Part shown: positions 55,186-64,000 of the stretch, one piece after another
Layout: each line of letters begins with the position of its first letter
Position numbering within the stretch: the stretch's first letter is position 1
Assembly: GCF_000829435.1 (NCBI RefSeq)
Contig: NZ_JXRP01000019.1
Location: 461,495 to 525,494, forward strand
Source: Jeotgalibacillus soli
Lineage (GTDB): Bacteria; Bacillota; Bacilli; Bacillales; Jeotgalibacillaceae
Length of the DNA stretch: 64,000 bases
Reading direction: 5' to 3'
The notes under the pieces: model-generated
The model's database searches: none
The model's input: only the letters and a program-made list of their open reading frames with translations
What the model was told of the DNA's origin: nothing
Position numbers and translations under genes: made by a program

Positions 55186-56883
55186 TTATCCAAGCTTTTT
55201 ATTGGCCTGTTGTTTTTCTTTTTCTTCTTCAACAAGCTTTCTTCTAAGAATTTTACCAACAGCCGTTTTGGGCAGCTCATCTCTGAATTCATAGATTCTT
55301 GGTACCTTGTATGATGCAAGGTGCTGACGGGCATATTCATCAAGTTCTTCTTCTGTTGTATGATGTCCTTGCTTTAACACAATAAAAGCTTTAACTGTTT
55401 CACCGCGGTACGTATCTGGCACACCGACGGTTACAATTTCCTGGACAGCTGGGTGCTCATACATCACTTCTTCAATCTCGCGTGGATAAATATTAAACCC
55501 ACCCGCAATGATCATATCCTTCTTGCGGTCCACCACATAAAAGAATCCTTGCTCATCCATGTAGCCTAAATCCCCTGTATGCAGCCATCCATCTCGTATA
55601 GTTGCCGCGGTTTCTTCCGGCTGATTCCAGTATCCCTTCATAATTTGCGGACCTTTGACAATAATTTCTCCGATTTCTCCAGGGGGAAGCGGTTCACCTG
55701 TTTCCATGGATAAAATCCGCGAATCCGTATCAGGCCACGGTACGCCAACACTCCCTTTAATTCTCTTTTGATCCCATATAAAGTTCGCATGTGTAACGGG
55801 AGATGACTCAGTTAATCCATAGCCTTCAACCAGCTTGCCTCCTGTTACCTGTTCAAATTTTTCCTGAACCTCAACAGGAAGCGGTGCTGAACCGCTAAGA
55901 CAAGATTCAACGGAAGATAAATCATATTTACTTAGCTCTGGATGATTTAAGATGCCAATATAGATCGTTGGCGCACCCGGGAAAATGGTTGGGCGTTGCT
56001 TGTGGATCGTTTTTAATGTAGTTTCGACGTCAAATTTCGGAAGCAGTATCATTTTGTAGCCTTGCATAACAGAAAGAATCATAACTGTTGTCATACCGTA
56101 CACATGGAAAAATGGGAGAATGCCAAGAATGCTTTCTTCTCCTTTTTTGTTTTTATAAAGCCAGGCATCACACATTGAAGCATTGGCAATCAAATTTTTG
56201 TGCGTCAGCATCACGCCTTTTGGAAATCCAGTAGTGCCGCCTGTATACTGAATAATAGCAATATCTTCCTCAAAATTAAATGATTGCTCTTTTGGAGTCG
56301 GTGATGAAATTTTCAAGATTTCTGTTAGCAGGTGATTGCTGCCGCTGTGCTCCACCTTCACCGTAATTCCATACTGCTTTTTTTGAATAAAAGGATAGAT
56401 AAAATTTTTAGGAAACGGCAGAAAATCCTTTATCCCTGTGATAATCATATGCTCTAAACTAGTGTTTTTAAAAACTTTTGATACACGCGGAAATAAAATA
56501 TCAAGCGTAATAATGACCTTTGCACCCGAGTCCTTCATCTGGTATTCAATTTCACGTTCTGTGTAAAGTGGATTGGTTTGAACCACAACACCACCGGCAA
56601 ACAGGATACCATAATAGGCAATAACGGAAGCTGGCGTATTCGGCAGCATAATTGCTACACGGTCACCCTTTTCCACACCAATGTCCTGTAGATACTTCGC
56701 CATTTTCAGCGAGCTTTCGTTCACTTCTTTATACGAAAATTCTTTCCCCATGAAGTGAATGGCCATCTTTTCTGGATAATTCTTTGCTGCCTCCGTCAAA
56801 TATGCGTGAACCTGCTTTTGCTCATACGTTAGCTGTGTAGGAATTGTGTCGGGATAAAGCGCAAGCCAAGGCTGTTCTGACAT
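55186..56883 (-). CDS. lcfA: Long-chain fatty acid-CoA ligase
   Basis: 565 residues. AMP-binding motif IIQYTGGTTGFPKGVMLTHKNL, the YGLTESSP segment, GWLHTGDLGYMDEQGFFYVVDRKKDMIIAGGFNIYPREIEE and the C-terminal lysine in LPKTAVGKILRRKL are complete. It activates fatty acids to acyl-CoA for beta-oxidation. The B. subtilis order lcfA-fadR is kept, but 276 bases with a separate promoter follow, so fadR is independently transcribed. Confidence 0.96.
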   Translation of the reverse strand: MSEQPWLALYPDTIPTQLTYEQKQVHAYLTEAAKNYPEKMAIHFMGKEFSYKEVNESSLKMAKYLQDIGVEKGDRVAIMLPNTPASVIAYYGILFAGGVVVQTNPLYTEREIEYQMKDSGAKVIITLDILFPRVSKVFKNTSLEHMIITGIKDFLPFPKNFIYPFIQKKQYGITVKVEHSGSNHLLTEILKISSPTPKEQSFNFEEDIAIIQYTGGTTGFPKGVMLTHKNLIANASMCDAWLYKNKKGEESILGILPFFHVYGMTTVMILSVMQGYKMILLPKFDVETTLKTIHKQRPTIFPGAPTIYIGILNHPELSKYDLSSVESCLSGSAPLPVEVQEKFEQVTGGKLVEGYGLTESSPVTHANFIWDQKRIKGSVGVPWPDTDSRILSMETGEPLPPGEIGEIIVKGPQIMKGYWNQPEETAATIRDGWLHTGDLGYMDEQGFFYVVDRKKDMIIAGGFNIYPREIEEVMYEHPAVQEIVTVGVPDTYRGETVKAFIVLKQGHHTTEEELDEYARQHLASYKVPRIYEFRDELPKTAVGKILRRKLVEEEKEKQQANKKLG

Positions 56884-56938
56884 GTAAATCCCCCCTTAAA
56901 ACTTAATAAATTAATTGAAAATTCCCATTACTATATTT

Positions 56939-56967
56939 ATTATAATCGAAATAGAAAGCGGTTACAA
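56939..56967 (-). promoter_or_regulatory. SigA promoter of lcfA with overlapping cre-like site
   Basis: TTGTAA, 17 bases, TATAAT on the minus strand. Within it, 56953-56966 reads TGTAACCGCTTTCT, which matches the CcpA consensus TGWAANCGNTNWCA except for the last base. CcpA binding there would occlude RNA polymerase. No FadR operator is seen at this promoter. Confidence 0.75.
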
Positions 56968-56978
56968 TTTAACATATG

Positions 56979-57016
56979 AAAAAAGACACAGAAATCATGA
57001 TAATTTTCTGTGCCTT
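56979..57016 (-). terminator. Terminator after yshE and the 26-residue gene
   Basis: GGCACAGAAA / TTTCTGTGTC hairpin followed by TTTTTT on the minus strand. Confidence 0.85.
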
Positions 57017-57022
57017 CTCTGT

Positions 57023-57103
57023 TCAAGAGATAAACAAATAAACGATTCCCAATACCATAAATGCTGCGCAGCAAACAATAAGCACCTTTGCGAGCGTCTC
57101 CAT
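57023..57103 (-). CDS. 26-residue hydrophobic peptide
   Basis: ATG 57103 with GGGGGAAC 5 bases upstream, 15 bases after yshE. The product, METLAKVLIVCCAAFMVLGI and six more residues, is a single predicted membrane helix with paired cysteines. A terminator follows the stop. The strong ribosome site and operon position support expression; too short for a family assignment. Confidence 0.45.
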   Translation of the reverse strand: METLAKVLIVCCAAFMVLGIVYLFIS

Positions 57104-57117
57104 TTCAGTTCCCCCTA

Positions 57118-57522
57118 TTAGATACTTGCCCCAATCACGTAGGATAGCCCCACTGAAATCACCATTGAAATCAATCCGACCGCTCGATTATTATTCTTTA
57201 TTTCCTCATCTACACGAAACTTTGGAGTTAGAAACTCAAACATAAAATAAGCAATGAGCAACAGCATAAATCCGAACATCCCCCAGCCAATCATCGCTAA
57301 TAATGAATCATGCTGATCGATTGAATAACGAAAAATATTGGCAATACCAAAAATTTTACCGCCTGTAGCCATCGCTACAGCCAGATTTCCCTTCTTGATT
57401 TCTTCCCAATTCTCATACTTCGTAACAGCCTCAAAAATAGCTAAAAATACGATAATACAAAGCACGACTACACTATAATATCCTGCTGTTTCAACCAAGG
57501 GGTACTGCCAAAATCCGCTCAT
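57118..57522 (-). CDS. yshE: DUF350 membrane protein YshE
   Basis: 134 residues from ATG 57522 (AAAGGTGGCA about 7 bases upstream). Four hydrophobic segments: about 12-32, 48-66, 76-97, 112-132. The sequence NLAVAMATGGKIFGIANIFR is the DUF350 hallmark, as is the repeated NRAVGLISMVISVGLSYVIG. Function unknown. It follows mutS2 by 36 bases as in B. subtilis. Confidence 0.9.
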   Translation of the reverse strand: MSGFWQYPLVETAGYYSVVVLCIIVFLAIFEAVTKYENWEEIKKGNLAVAMATGGKIFGIANIFRYSIDQHDSLLAMIGWGMFGFMLLLIAYFMFEFLTPKFRVDEEIKNNNRAVGLISMVISVGLSYVIGASI

Positions 57523-57557
57523 GTACAAATGCCACCTTTGTTCATTATTTACATCAC

Positions 57558-59927
57558 TTACTTAAATTCTACCACGGTAATCCCGCTGCCGCCTTCACCC
57601 GCTTCACCAAGACGCACATTTTTGACAGACCGATGATTTTTAAGCTTCTCCTGAACACCCTGTCGTAATGCACCCGTCCCTTTTCCATGAATAATTGAAA
57701 CACGCGGATATCCTGCAAGCAAGGCATCGTCAATGTATTTATCAACTCGCATGAGGGCATTTTCAAACCTTTCCCCCCGAAGATCAAGCTCCAAACCGAC
57801 ATGAAAATCTTTCCCTCTTACTGTTGCGAGCGGCTTTGGCTCAGCTTTTTTCTCTGATTTCATAAATTCCATATCCGCTTCATTTACCTTCATTTTTAAA
57901 ATACCAATTTGAACACTCCACTCCTTCTCAGCGGTCTGTTCAATTAAATAACCCTTCTGACCAAACGTAAGAACCTTAACTTCATCTCCAGGCTGAAGGA
58001 TTCTTGCTACAGATGAAGATGAAGGAGATTTTGATTTACCCGTTTTCTTTGATTGTATAGGAGCCGCATCCTCAAGTCGCTTTCTTGCATCAATGAGCTC
58101 GTGTTCTTTTACTTCTGCGTTTTTTTCCAATCTTAGTTTTCGCAAGTCAGTCATAATTTCTTCTGATTTTATTTTCGCCTGCTCAACTATTTCGCTCGCT
58201 TTTCCACGTGCTTTTTCATATAATTCATCTCTTTTTTCATAAAACTCGATCATTTGCTTCTGGATGTCTTTATGAAGCTTTTCAGCTTGTTTTAAATAAT
58301 CATGTGCATCTTCATAATCTCGCTCTGCCTGCTTACGGCTAGATTCTAATGATGCAATCATGCTTTCTACTGCTTTGCTGTCCGTTCCAACAAATGATTT
58401 AGCATGGTCAATCACCGATTGCTCTAAACCAAGACGCTTTGATATTTCAAACGCATTGCTCCGACCCGGTACACCAATTAATAGACGGTATGTCGGACTT
58501 AAAGTGTCCACGTCAAATTCTACACTGGCGTTTACGACTCCGTCGCGATTATAGCCATAGGCTTTTAATTCAGGATAATGGGTTGTCGCTACGACGCGCG
58601 CGCCTTTATTGTGCACCTCATCCAAAATAGAAATGGCAAGCGCCGCCCCTTCCTGAGGATCAGTTCCTGCACCAAGCTCATCAAACAAAACAAGACTGCC
58701 GCTATCCATTTGTTTTAGGATGTCTACTATATTTACCATATGTGATGAAAAGGTACTTAAGCTTTGTTCAATGGACTGCTCGTCCCCAATATCTGCATAA
58801 ACAGATTCGAAAACCGCGATTTTTGAACCGTCTAAAACAGGAAGGGGTAATCCGGCTTGCGCCATTAACGTACAAAGACCGATCGTCTTTAACGTAACTG
58901 TTTTCCCTCCGGTATTGGGACCTGTAATAACAATCGTCGTAAAATCCTCACCGAGAAAAATATCATTGGCTACGGCTTCATCAATTGGCAAAAGAGGATG
59001 TCTTGCCTTATTTAATTTAATAATACCCTGATCATTCACTTCGGGCTTTGTGGCCTTGATCACACGCCCGTATTTTGCTTTTGCAAACATGTAATCGATC
59101 TCTCCAAGAACATCCACTGTTAATAACAGATCGTATGCTTCCTCACTAACAGCTGCACTTAGCCCGATTAAAATCCTTTCGATCTCTTCCTGTTCTTTTA
59201 AGCGGATTTCTCTCAACTGATTGTTTAAATTCACAACTGCTTCAGGTTCAATAAAAAGTGTTTGCCCTGATGAAGACTGATCATGAATAATCCCGCCGTA
59301 ATGACCGCGATATTCTTGCTTCACAGGAATAACATAGCGGTCATTTCGAATCGTAATAATTGCATCCGAGAGCATCGTCTGTGCATTTCTAGAACGGATC
59401 GTTCCTTCCAGTCTTTCACGAATCCTGCTCTCACTTGAACGAATTCGCTGTCTGATGCTTCTAAGTTCTGCACTCGCTGAGTCCAATACCTCTCCGCTTT
59501 CATCAATTGCCTCAAAAATGGCATGTTCAAGCGGGGTTAAAATCGCCATGGTATCTTTTTTATTCTTTAATATTGGAAGAGATAATTCATCCTCATCCAC
59601 CAGCTTTTCAATAAATAAACGAATGGTTTTGCTCGCGCGAATTGTACTCGCTACCTGCACCAATTCATGCGGACTTAGCGTGCCTCCAATTTCCGCACGC
59701 TTTATATGTGCCCAAATATCATGCATCCCCCCGAGCGGCATACCCCCTCTTAAACGGAGAACAGTTGCCGCTTCATCTGTTTCATCCTGCCACTGAATCA
59801 CTTCTTCTAAATTTGTGGATGGTGCCATTTTATCTATTCTTGCTGCACCAAGCGCAGAAGCAGCATGTTCCATTACTTGCTGCTTAATTTTATTAAACTC
59901 TAGCGTTCTAATCGCTTTATCATTCAT
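57558..59927 (-). CDS. mutS2: MutS2-family ATPase/endonuclease
   Basis: 789 residues. The MutS ATPase core is at about 328-540: Walker [14 protein letters not shown], Walker [14 protein letters not shown], and the [10 protein letters not shown] switch. A long coiled coil (about 515-640) follows, then a KOW-like segment, and a C-terminal Smr domain with LDLRGER and HGKGTGALR. It lacks the mismatch-recognition domain of MutS. In B. subtilis it rescues stalled ribosomes, and in other species it suppresses recombination. Ribosome site AAGGAGGAACG. Confidence 0.97.
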   Translation of the reverse strand: MNDKAIRTLEFNKIKQQVMEHAASALGAARIDKMAPSTNLEEVIQWQDETDEAATVLRLRGGMPLGGMHDIWAHIKRAEIGGTLSPHELVQVASTIRASKTIRLFIEKLVDEDELSLPILKNKKDTMAILTPLEHAIFEAIDESGEVLDSASAELRSIRQRIRSSESRIRERLEGTIRSRNAQTMLSDAIITIRNDRYVIPVKQEYRGHYGGIIHDQSSSGQTLFIEPEAVVNLNNQLREIRLKEQEEIERILIGLSAAVSEEAYDLLLTVDVLGEIDYMFAKAKYGRVIKATKPEVNDQGIIKLNKARHPLLPIDEAVANDIFLGEDFTTIVITGPNTGGKTVTLKTIGLCTLMAQAGLPLPVLDGSKIAVFESVYADIGDEQSIEQSLSTFSSHMVNIVDILKQMDSGSLVLFDELGAGTDPQEGAALAISILDEVHNKGARVVATTHYPELKAYGYNRDGVVNASVEFDVDTLSPTYRLLIGVPGRSNAFEISKRLGLEQSVIDHAKSFVGTDSKAVESMIASLESSRKQAERDYEDAHDYLKQAEKLHKDIQKQMIEFYEKRDELYEKARGKASEIVEQAKIKSEEIMTDLRKLRLEKNAEVKEHELIDARKRLEDAAPIQSKKTGKSKSPSSSSVARILQPGDEVKVLTFGQKGYLIEQTAEKEWSVQIGILKMKVNEADMEFMKSEKKAEPKPLATVRGKDFHVGLELDLRGERFENALMRVDKYIDDALLAGYPRVSIIHGKGTGALRQGVQEKLKNHRSVKNVRLGEAGEGGSGITVVEFK

Positions 59928-59941
59928 AACGTTCCTCCTTA

Positions 59942-60048
59942 TAAAAAGCGCAAAGCGGTCGTTCAGCTGCGATTGGCATATATAATGCTGGTGTTGTCAG
60001 TGCTTCTCGCCGACAGAACGGTAGTGCACGATGCCAGGGCGCTTTCTG
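59942..60048. repeat. Structured intergenic element between polX and mutS2
   Basis: A GC-richer 105-base block bounded by AAAAAGCGC and GCGCTTTCT, with inner pairing possibilities (TTGTC / GACAG; GTGCTTCTC region). It resembles the AAGCGC-bounded, highly structured repeats scattered between Bacillus genes. It may act as a terminator for polX or as a mobile repeat; only one copy is in this window. Confidence 0.45.
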
Positions 60049-60060
60049 CCATTCATGTTC

Positions 60061-61770
60061 TTATCGATTTAAAAACTCCGATAACGCTGACCATGATTTG
60101 GTATTTAACACATCTTCCTTCTTAAGCCATCCTTTTTTTGCTACCCGGACGCCCAAATCCATAAAATTCAAATGGCTAATGTCGTGGGCATCTGTGTTGA
60201 TAACGATCGGTACCTTAAGCGATTTTGCGAGTGCCACATTTTCCGCATTCAAATCAAAACGATGCGGGTTAGCATTTAGCTCTAACGCAGTCTTTGTTTT
60301 TGCTGCTTGTTTAATTAGCTCTTCCATATCTACATCGTAGCCTTTTCTTTCACCAACGATTCGGCCGGTTGGGTGCGCAATAATATCGACATGCGGATTA
60401 TCTAATGCCGTTTGCAGCCTCTCCATGATCTGTTCTCTTGATTGCGAAAAGCTTGAGTGAATTGAAGCGATCACTATATCAAGCTCCGCCAATAGCTCAT
60501 CATCAAAGTCAAGTGATCCGTCAGGCAGTATATCCATCTCAACACCTGCTAGAATTTCAATATCATCATAACGGGCATTCAGTTTTTTAATTTCAGTGAT
60601 TTGTTTGCGAAGCCGCTCAGCAGAAAGTCCATTGGCAACCTTTAAATAATGAGAGTGATCTGTGATAGCCATATATTCGTAGCCCTTTGCACGACACGCC
60701 TCTATCATTTCTTCAAGTGAATAGGCACCATCTGACCACGTTGTGTGCATATGAAGATCACCTTTCATATCCTCTCGTTCAAGCAACGGCTCTGCATTAG
60801 AGTAGCGTTCCACCTCCGTTCCATCCTCTCTAACCTCAGGTGGAATAAACGGCAGATCAAAATGCTGATAAAAATCGATTTCTGAATGAAAGTGAGTAAC
60901 TTCTCCAGTCTCAATGGATTCTACTCCATATTCACTAATTTTTTCGCCTCGCTCCTTCGCTAACTGTCTCATTTTCACATTGTGATCCTTGGATCCAGTA
61001 AAATGATGAAGCGTTGTTGCAAACGATTCTTCCTTCACTAAACGAAAATCCACTGATACGTCATAATCCCGGTCCAAAATGATTGAGACCTTTGTATCAC
61101 CATTTGAAATAATTTCCTTCACTCCTTTAATAGAAATGAGCGCATCTCGAACAGCAGAAGGGTTTTTCGTTGAAATAATATAATCGAGATCTTTTATCGT
61201 TTCACGAGTGCGGCGGAGACTTCCTGCACGAGAGTACTGCTCAGCTTCAGGAATTCCAGAGAGAACAACATCGATTTCATCTGCAATCGGCAGCATAAAA
61301 GCGATCGGTAATCGATCCGGGCGGCTTCCCACCTCCTGAATGGCAGCAAGAATTTTCTCTTCCGTTTTTTTGCCAAACCCAGCTAGTCCTTGGACAAGAT
61401 GCTGTTCACATACATTCTTTAAATCATCGATGCTTTGTACATTAAGCTCCTGATAAAGCTTTGCAATTTTCTTTCCGCCAAGGCCGGGCAGCTTCAATAA
61501 TGGCACAAGTTCTTCAGGTACTTCTTCCTTCAATGATTTCAACACACTTGATTCACCGGTTTCAATGAACTCGGTAATGACGGAGGCTGTCCCTTTTCCT
61601 ACACCTTTCATCTGCGTCAGATCATCTATTTGTGATAGACTTCGGTCATCTGTTTCAATGGCCTGTGCGGCTTTACGAAACGCAGATATTTTAAACGGAT
61701 TTTCACCTTTAAGCTCCATATATAAAGCAATCATTTCCAACAGCTTGATAATATCTTTTTTATTCAACAT
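60061..61770 (-). CDS. polX: DNA polymerase X family protein with PHP domain
   Basis: 569 residues from ATG 61770 behind GGAGGACTGT. N-terminal helix-hairpin-helix repeats (MKGVGKGTASVITEF; LPGLGGKKIAKLYQEL; LAGFGKKTEEKIL) and the polymerase active site LRRTRETIKDLDYIIS with DYDVSVDFRL are present. From about residue 335 a PHP domain carries DLHMHTTWSDGAYSLEEM, ITDHSHY, GVEMDIL and VINTDAHDISHL. The enzyme fills gaps and has 3'-5' exonuclease activity through PHP; a base-excision repair role is known for B. subtilis PolX. Confidence 0.97.
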   Translation of the reverse strand: MLNKKDIIKLLEMIALYMELKGENPFKISAFRKAAQAIETDDRSLSQIDDLTQMKGVGKGTASVITEFIETGESSVLKSLKEEVPEELVPLLKLPGLGGKKIAKLYQELNVQSIDDLKNVCEQHLVQGLAGFGKKTEEKILAAIQEVGSRPDRLPIAFMLPIADEIDVVLSGIPEAEQYSRAGSLRRTRETIKDLDYIISTKNPSAVRDALISIKGVKEIISNGDTKVSIILDRDYDVSVDFRLVKEESFATTLHHFTGSKDHNVKMRQLAKERGEKISEYGVESIETGEVTHFHSEIDFYQHFDLPFIPPEVREDGTEVERYSNAEPLLEREDMKGDLHMHTTWSDGAYSLEEMIEACRAKGYEYMAITDHSHYLKVANGLSAERLRKQITEIKKLNARYDDIEILAGVEMDILPDGSLDFDDELLAELDIVIASIHSSFSQSREQIMERLQTALDNPHVDIIAHPTGRIVGERKGYDVDMEELIKQAAKTKTALELNANPHRFDLNAENVALAKSLKVPIVINTDAHDISHLNFMDLGVRVAKKGWLKKEDVLNTKSWSALSEFLNR

Positions 61771-61824
61771 ACAGTCCTCCACTCTTAGCATTATGGTACT
61801 TCTAATGGTAGCAAATTAATGAAC

Positions 61825-61870
61825 AAAAGAAAAAGCCTGGCCTCCGCCACGCGGGAGATACAGGCTGTAT
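61825..61870 (-). terminator. Terminator of zapA-cvpA
   Basis: Minus-strand AGCCTG...CTCC and GGAG...CAGGCT arms with TTTTTCTTTT after the stem. Confidence 0.82.
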
Positions 61871-61907
61871 TTACCTATTCCAAAACAAACATGCCATTAT
61901 GCTTCGC

Positions 61908-62450
61908 TTAAGAGGGGCGTGACTCAAGCCACCATTCCTTTACCTGCTCGGAAAAAATGGGTGTGTTTGTCAAAATAAATTTTGCAATCCAGGAACCGTC
62001 CAAGGCGCTCTGAACCGATGCAATTGGAAGCATCGCTGCTATGTATAAAAGGATAAAGAAGATAAAATACACTTCCAAAACCCCCAGAATACCTCCTCCA
62101 AATACGTTTAACGGACGCAGAATAGGAAATTGTGAAATGGAGTCAAACATAGAGCCAATTAGCTGCATCAACAGCTTTACTGCAAAGAAAATGATTGAAA
62201 AAGCAATAATCCGGTAATAAGATTCTTCAAAATTAATTGATTCTGTAATCATTCGCAGCTCAGAATGACTATCAAAAGCTGGATATGGAACCCATAGTGT
62301 AAGCTTTGGTGCAAGGACATCATAATATAAATAGGCAACGAAAAATGCGACGAAAAACCCAATCATATGAATAAGCTGAAGGATAAATCCACGGCGCAGT
62401 CCAACGAAAAAGCCTATTATCATTAAAATAAACAATGCCAAATCTAACAT
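61908..62450 (-). CDS. yshB: CvpA-family membrane protein YshB
   Basis: 180 residues from ATG 62450, close behind the zapA stop (AAAGGGTTGAA). Four membrane segments; the CvpA signature LDLALFILMIIGFFVGLRRGFILQLIHMIGFFVAFFVAY is at the N-terminus, and the conserved glycines of PLNVFGGGILGVLEVYFI follow. The family is linked to colicin V production and envelope stability in enterobacteria; the Bacillus role is unknown. Confidence 0.92.
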   Translation of the reverse strand: MLDLALFILMIIGFFVGLRRGFILQLIHMIGFFVAFFVAYLYYDVLAPKLTLWVPYPAFDSHSELRMITESINFEESYYRIIAFSIIFFAVKLLMQLIGSMFDSISQFPILRPLNVFGGGILGVLEVYFIFFILLYIAAMLPIASVQSALDGSWIAKFILTNTPIFSEQVKEWWLESRPS

Positions 62451-62457
62451 CAAATAT

Positions 62458-62718
62458 TCAACCCTTTAGTCGTTTTAATTCATTCTCTAACTCTTCTAAT
62501 TCTTCTTTAAGTTTTAAATAGTCATGAACAGCATTTACAGCTGTAAGTACGGCAAGCTTTGCTGTATCAAGTGAAGGATTAATCGTATTAATCTCTCTCA
62601 TTTTATCATCTACCATTGAGGCGACGAGTCTGATATGCGACGTGGACTCTCTGCCAACAATGGAGTATGATTGTCCATAGATATCAACGCTTATGCGGTT
62701 TTTTTCATCATGAGACAA
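62458..62718 (-). CDS. zapA: Cell-division protein ZapA
   Basis: 86 residues from TTG 62718: GGGGGCT lies 6 bases upstream, and the length then equals that of B. subtilis ZapA; the ATG at 62733 would overlap the ribosome site. [62 protein letters not shown] is the ZapA core, followed by a C-terminal coiled coil ([13 protein letters not shown]). It bundles FtsZ filaments at the division site. Confidence 0.95.
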   Translation of the reverse strand: MSHDEKNRISVDIYGQSYSIVGRESTSHIRLVASMVDDKMREINTINPSLDTAKLAVLTAVNAVHDYLKLKEELEELENELKRLKG

Positions 62719-62840
62719 CGTATAAGCCCCCATTCTCGAGAATCCTAATCACTATCATAACATGATACTTTTCAAGATGAAAAGAAAAGATACAATCCTG
62801 TCGAAAAATAGTAAAGATTATACAAAAAGGGGTCACTCAT

Positions 62841-63767
62841 TTGTCAAATACTGTTCTGCAAGTATCAGCTGAAACGATTAACAAAATGAAAAATTTTTAT
62901 CATTCTTCCATTACTTCCACCATACCGGCGGGCGCTATTTTTGCAGCGAAAACAGCCGGATGCGCCATTACTGCATACAGGTCAGGAAAAGTCCTTTTCC
63001 AAGGGAAGGAAGCGCGTATAGAAGCAGCTCGCTGGGGCTCATCCCCTTCCATTCCAACACAGAAATCCTCCTCTACAGGTACAGCTGTTTTGCCAGCCAA
63101 CATCTCTGTAATGTCGCTCATTGGGACGGACGAAGTAGGAACAGGAGATTATTTTGGTCCGATTACTGTCGTTGCTTCCTATGTTAGAGGGGATCAGCTC
63201 GAGCTATTAAAAGAATACGGCGTAAAAGACTCCAAGAATTTAACGGATCCAATGATCATCATCATTGCAAAAAAATTACTGCAGACCATTCCATATAGCC
63301 TGCTAACACTGCCAAACGAGAAATATAACGAACGTCAGGGTCAGGGTTGGTCCCAAGGAAAAATAAAAGCGGTCTTACATAACCAAGCCATTCTGCATCT
63401 GCTTGAGAAAATCAAGCCAGAGCAGCCAGAAGGCATTCTGATTGATCAATTTGCCGAAAAAAGTATTTATTACAGACATCTTCAAGGCCAAAAAAAGATT
63501 GTTCGTGACAATGTCTACTTCAGCACAAAAGCAGAAGGGATTCACCTCTCTGTGGCCGCAGCATCTATTATTGCACGCTACGCCTTTTTGCGTGCAATGG
63601 ACCAGCTAAGTGACGAAGCAGGCTTTCAGCTGCCAAAAGGAGCCGGAGCAAAAGTCGACATCGCAGCAGGAAAGCTAATCAATAAAATGGGCGCGGATGC
63701 ACTCAACCACTACGTGAAGCTTCACTTTGCCAATACACAGAAAGCGAAGAAGCACAGTTCGCTTTAG
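62841..63767 (+). CDS. rnhC: Ribonuclease HIII
   Basis: 308 residues from TTG 62841 behind AAAAGGGG. An N-terminal TBP-like substrate-binding domain (about 1-90) precedes the catalytic domain with MSLIGTDEVGTGDYFGPITVVASYV, ending in SIIARYAFLRAMDQL; the DEDx-type acidic residues are present. It removes RNA from RNA-DNA hybrids. Divergent from zapA, as in B. subtilis. Confidence 0.97.
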   Translation: MSNTVLQVSAETINKMKNFYHSSITSTIPAGAIFAAKTAGCAITAYRSGKVLFQGKEARIEAARWGSSPSIPTQKSSSTGTAVLPANISVMSLIGTDEVGTGDYFGPITVVASYVRGDQLELLKEYGVKDSKNLTDPMIIIIAKKLLQTIPYSLLTLPNEKYNERQGQGWSQGKIKAVLHNQAILHLLEKIKPEQPEGILIDQFAEKSIYYRHLQGQKKIVRDNVYFSTKAEGIHLSVAAASIIARYAFLRAMDQLSDEAGFQLPKGAGAKVDIAAGKLINKMGADALNHYVKLHFANTQKAKKHSSL

Positions 63768-63774
63768 TTCGTTG

Positions 63775-63791
63775 AAGGGGTCTGACCCCTT
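63775..63791. repeat. GGGGTC palindrome between rnhC and the insertion sequence
   Basis: AAGGGGTC-T-GACCCCTT, perfect 8-base arms, immediately adjoining the IS end at 63792. It could be the rnhC terminator or a REP-like repeat used as insertion target. Confidence 0.6.
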
Positions 63792-64000
63792 TGAACTGCC
63801 CCCTGTCAAGTAGACAGTGGAAATAATAAAAAAGATTTAAGCGGCTTTAGCTCTATATTCCATGGAGCTAAAGCCGCTTAGTCGTTTCTGGTATCGATCA
63901 TGGTTATAGAATTGAATGTATTTATCATTCGCCTTCGAAAGCTCTTCAAACGTATCATACTTATGTAAAGAATACTTTTCACACTTGAGGGTACCCCAGA
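63792..64000 (-). mobile_element. IS3-family (IS150 group) insertion sequence, one end
   Basis: The left boundary is placed at 63792, where TGAACTGCCCCCTGTCAAGT starts; it resembles the IS150-group terminal repeat (TGTACTGCACCC...). The transposase reading frame enters from the right and stops 45 bases inside. The rest of the element, including the other inverted repeat and target duplication, lies beyond the window. Confidence 0.8.
63837..64000 (-). CDS. IS3-family transposase OrfB, C-terminal end
   Basis: The last 54 codons are visible: WGTLKCEKYSLHKYDTFEEL...YIQFYNHDRYQKRLSGFSSM...YRAKAA, then TAA at 63837. This is the end of the rve integrase domain in IS150-type transposases (typical F-F/W-x-x-x-K-x-E, YNxxRxQxxL...SPxEYR pattern). 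The conserved Glu of the DDE triad would be in K-C-E, at the beginning of this stretch. The reading frame is intact as far as it can be seen. Confidence 0.88.
   Translation of the reverse strand, partial: WGTLKCEKYSLHKYDTFEELSKANDKYIQFYNHDRYQKRLSGFSSMEYRAKAA

Overview
The window comes from a low-GC, endospore-forming Bacillaceae chromosome. The right half keeps the Bacillus subtilis order from ysnB to rnhC (ysnB, rdgB, rph, racE, ysmB, gerE, ysmA, sdhBAC, yslB, lysC, uvrC, trxA, etfAB, fadB, fadR, lcfA, yshE, mutS2, polX, cvpA, zapA, rnhC). The left edge holds ysoA, which in B. subtilis sits one leu-ilv operon away from ysnB. Sporulation genes (cotJABC, gerE, a Spo0E-like phosphatase) agree with this placement. 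The species cannot be fixed from the sequence.

Between ysoA (ends at 456) and a tRNA-Arg (34.6 kb) lies about 34 kb of accessory DNA in place of the B. subtilis leu-ilv operon. From left to right it holds: two decayed genes (a truncated quinone oxidoreductase and a GAF-GGDEF cyclase); two small membrane-protein genes; cotJABC; a peptide-uptake operon (binding protein, two permeases, two ATPases, M20 peptidase) preceded by a P1-family aminopeptidase; a sporulation-type histidine kinase; a hydantoin-utilisation cluster (hyuA, hyuB, hyuC, racemase, two NCS1 permeases) with its own sigma-54 activator; a stretch of pseudogenes mixed with small intact genes (25.2-30.7 kb); and a SWIM/SNF2 helicase.

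The strongest system-level observation is the regulation of the hydantoin cluster. A near-perfect -24/-12 promoter (23220-23235) precedes hyuA. Behind it are three copies of the inverted repeat TTGCA-N4-TGCAA, between hyuA and the convergently placed-in-tandem activator gene. Together the genes suggest uptake of hydantoins, racemisation, ATP-dependent ring opening and decarbamoylation to L-amino acids, switched on by SigL.

The core half shows readable regulation: a lysine riboswitch before lysC and an internal lysC start with a perfect Shine-Dalgarno sequence; three Fur boxes before a ferric-iron ABC transporter inserted between trxA and etfA; a FadR operator at the fadR-fadB-etfBA promoter and a weaker one at ysmA; a cre-like site over the lcfA promoter; and a consensus SigA promoter for sdhCAB. 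The window ends inside an IS150-type IS3-family element inserted downstream of rnhC.
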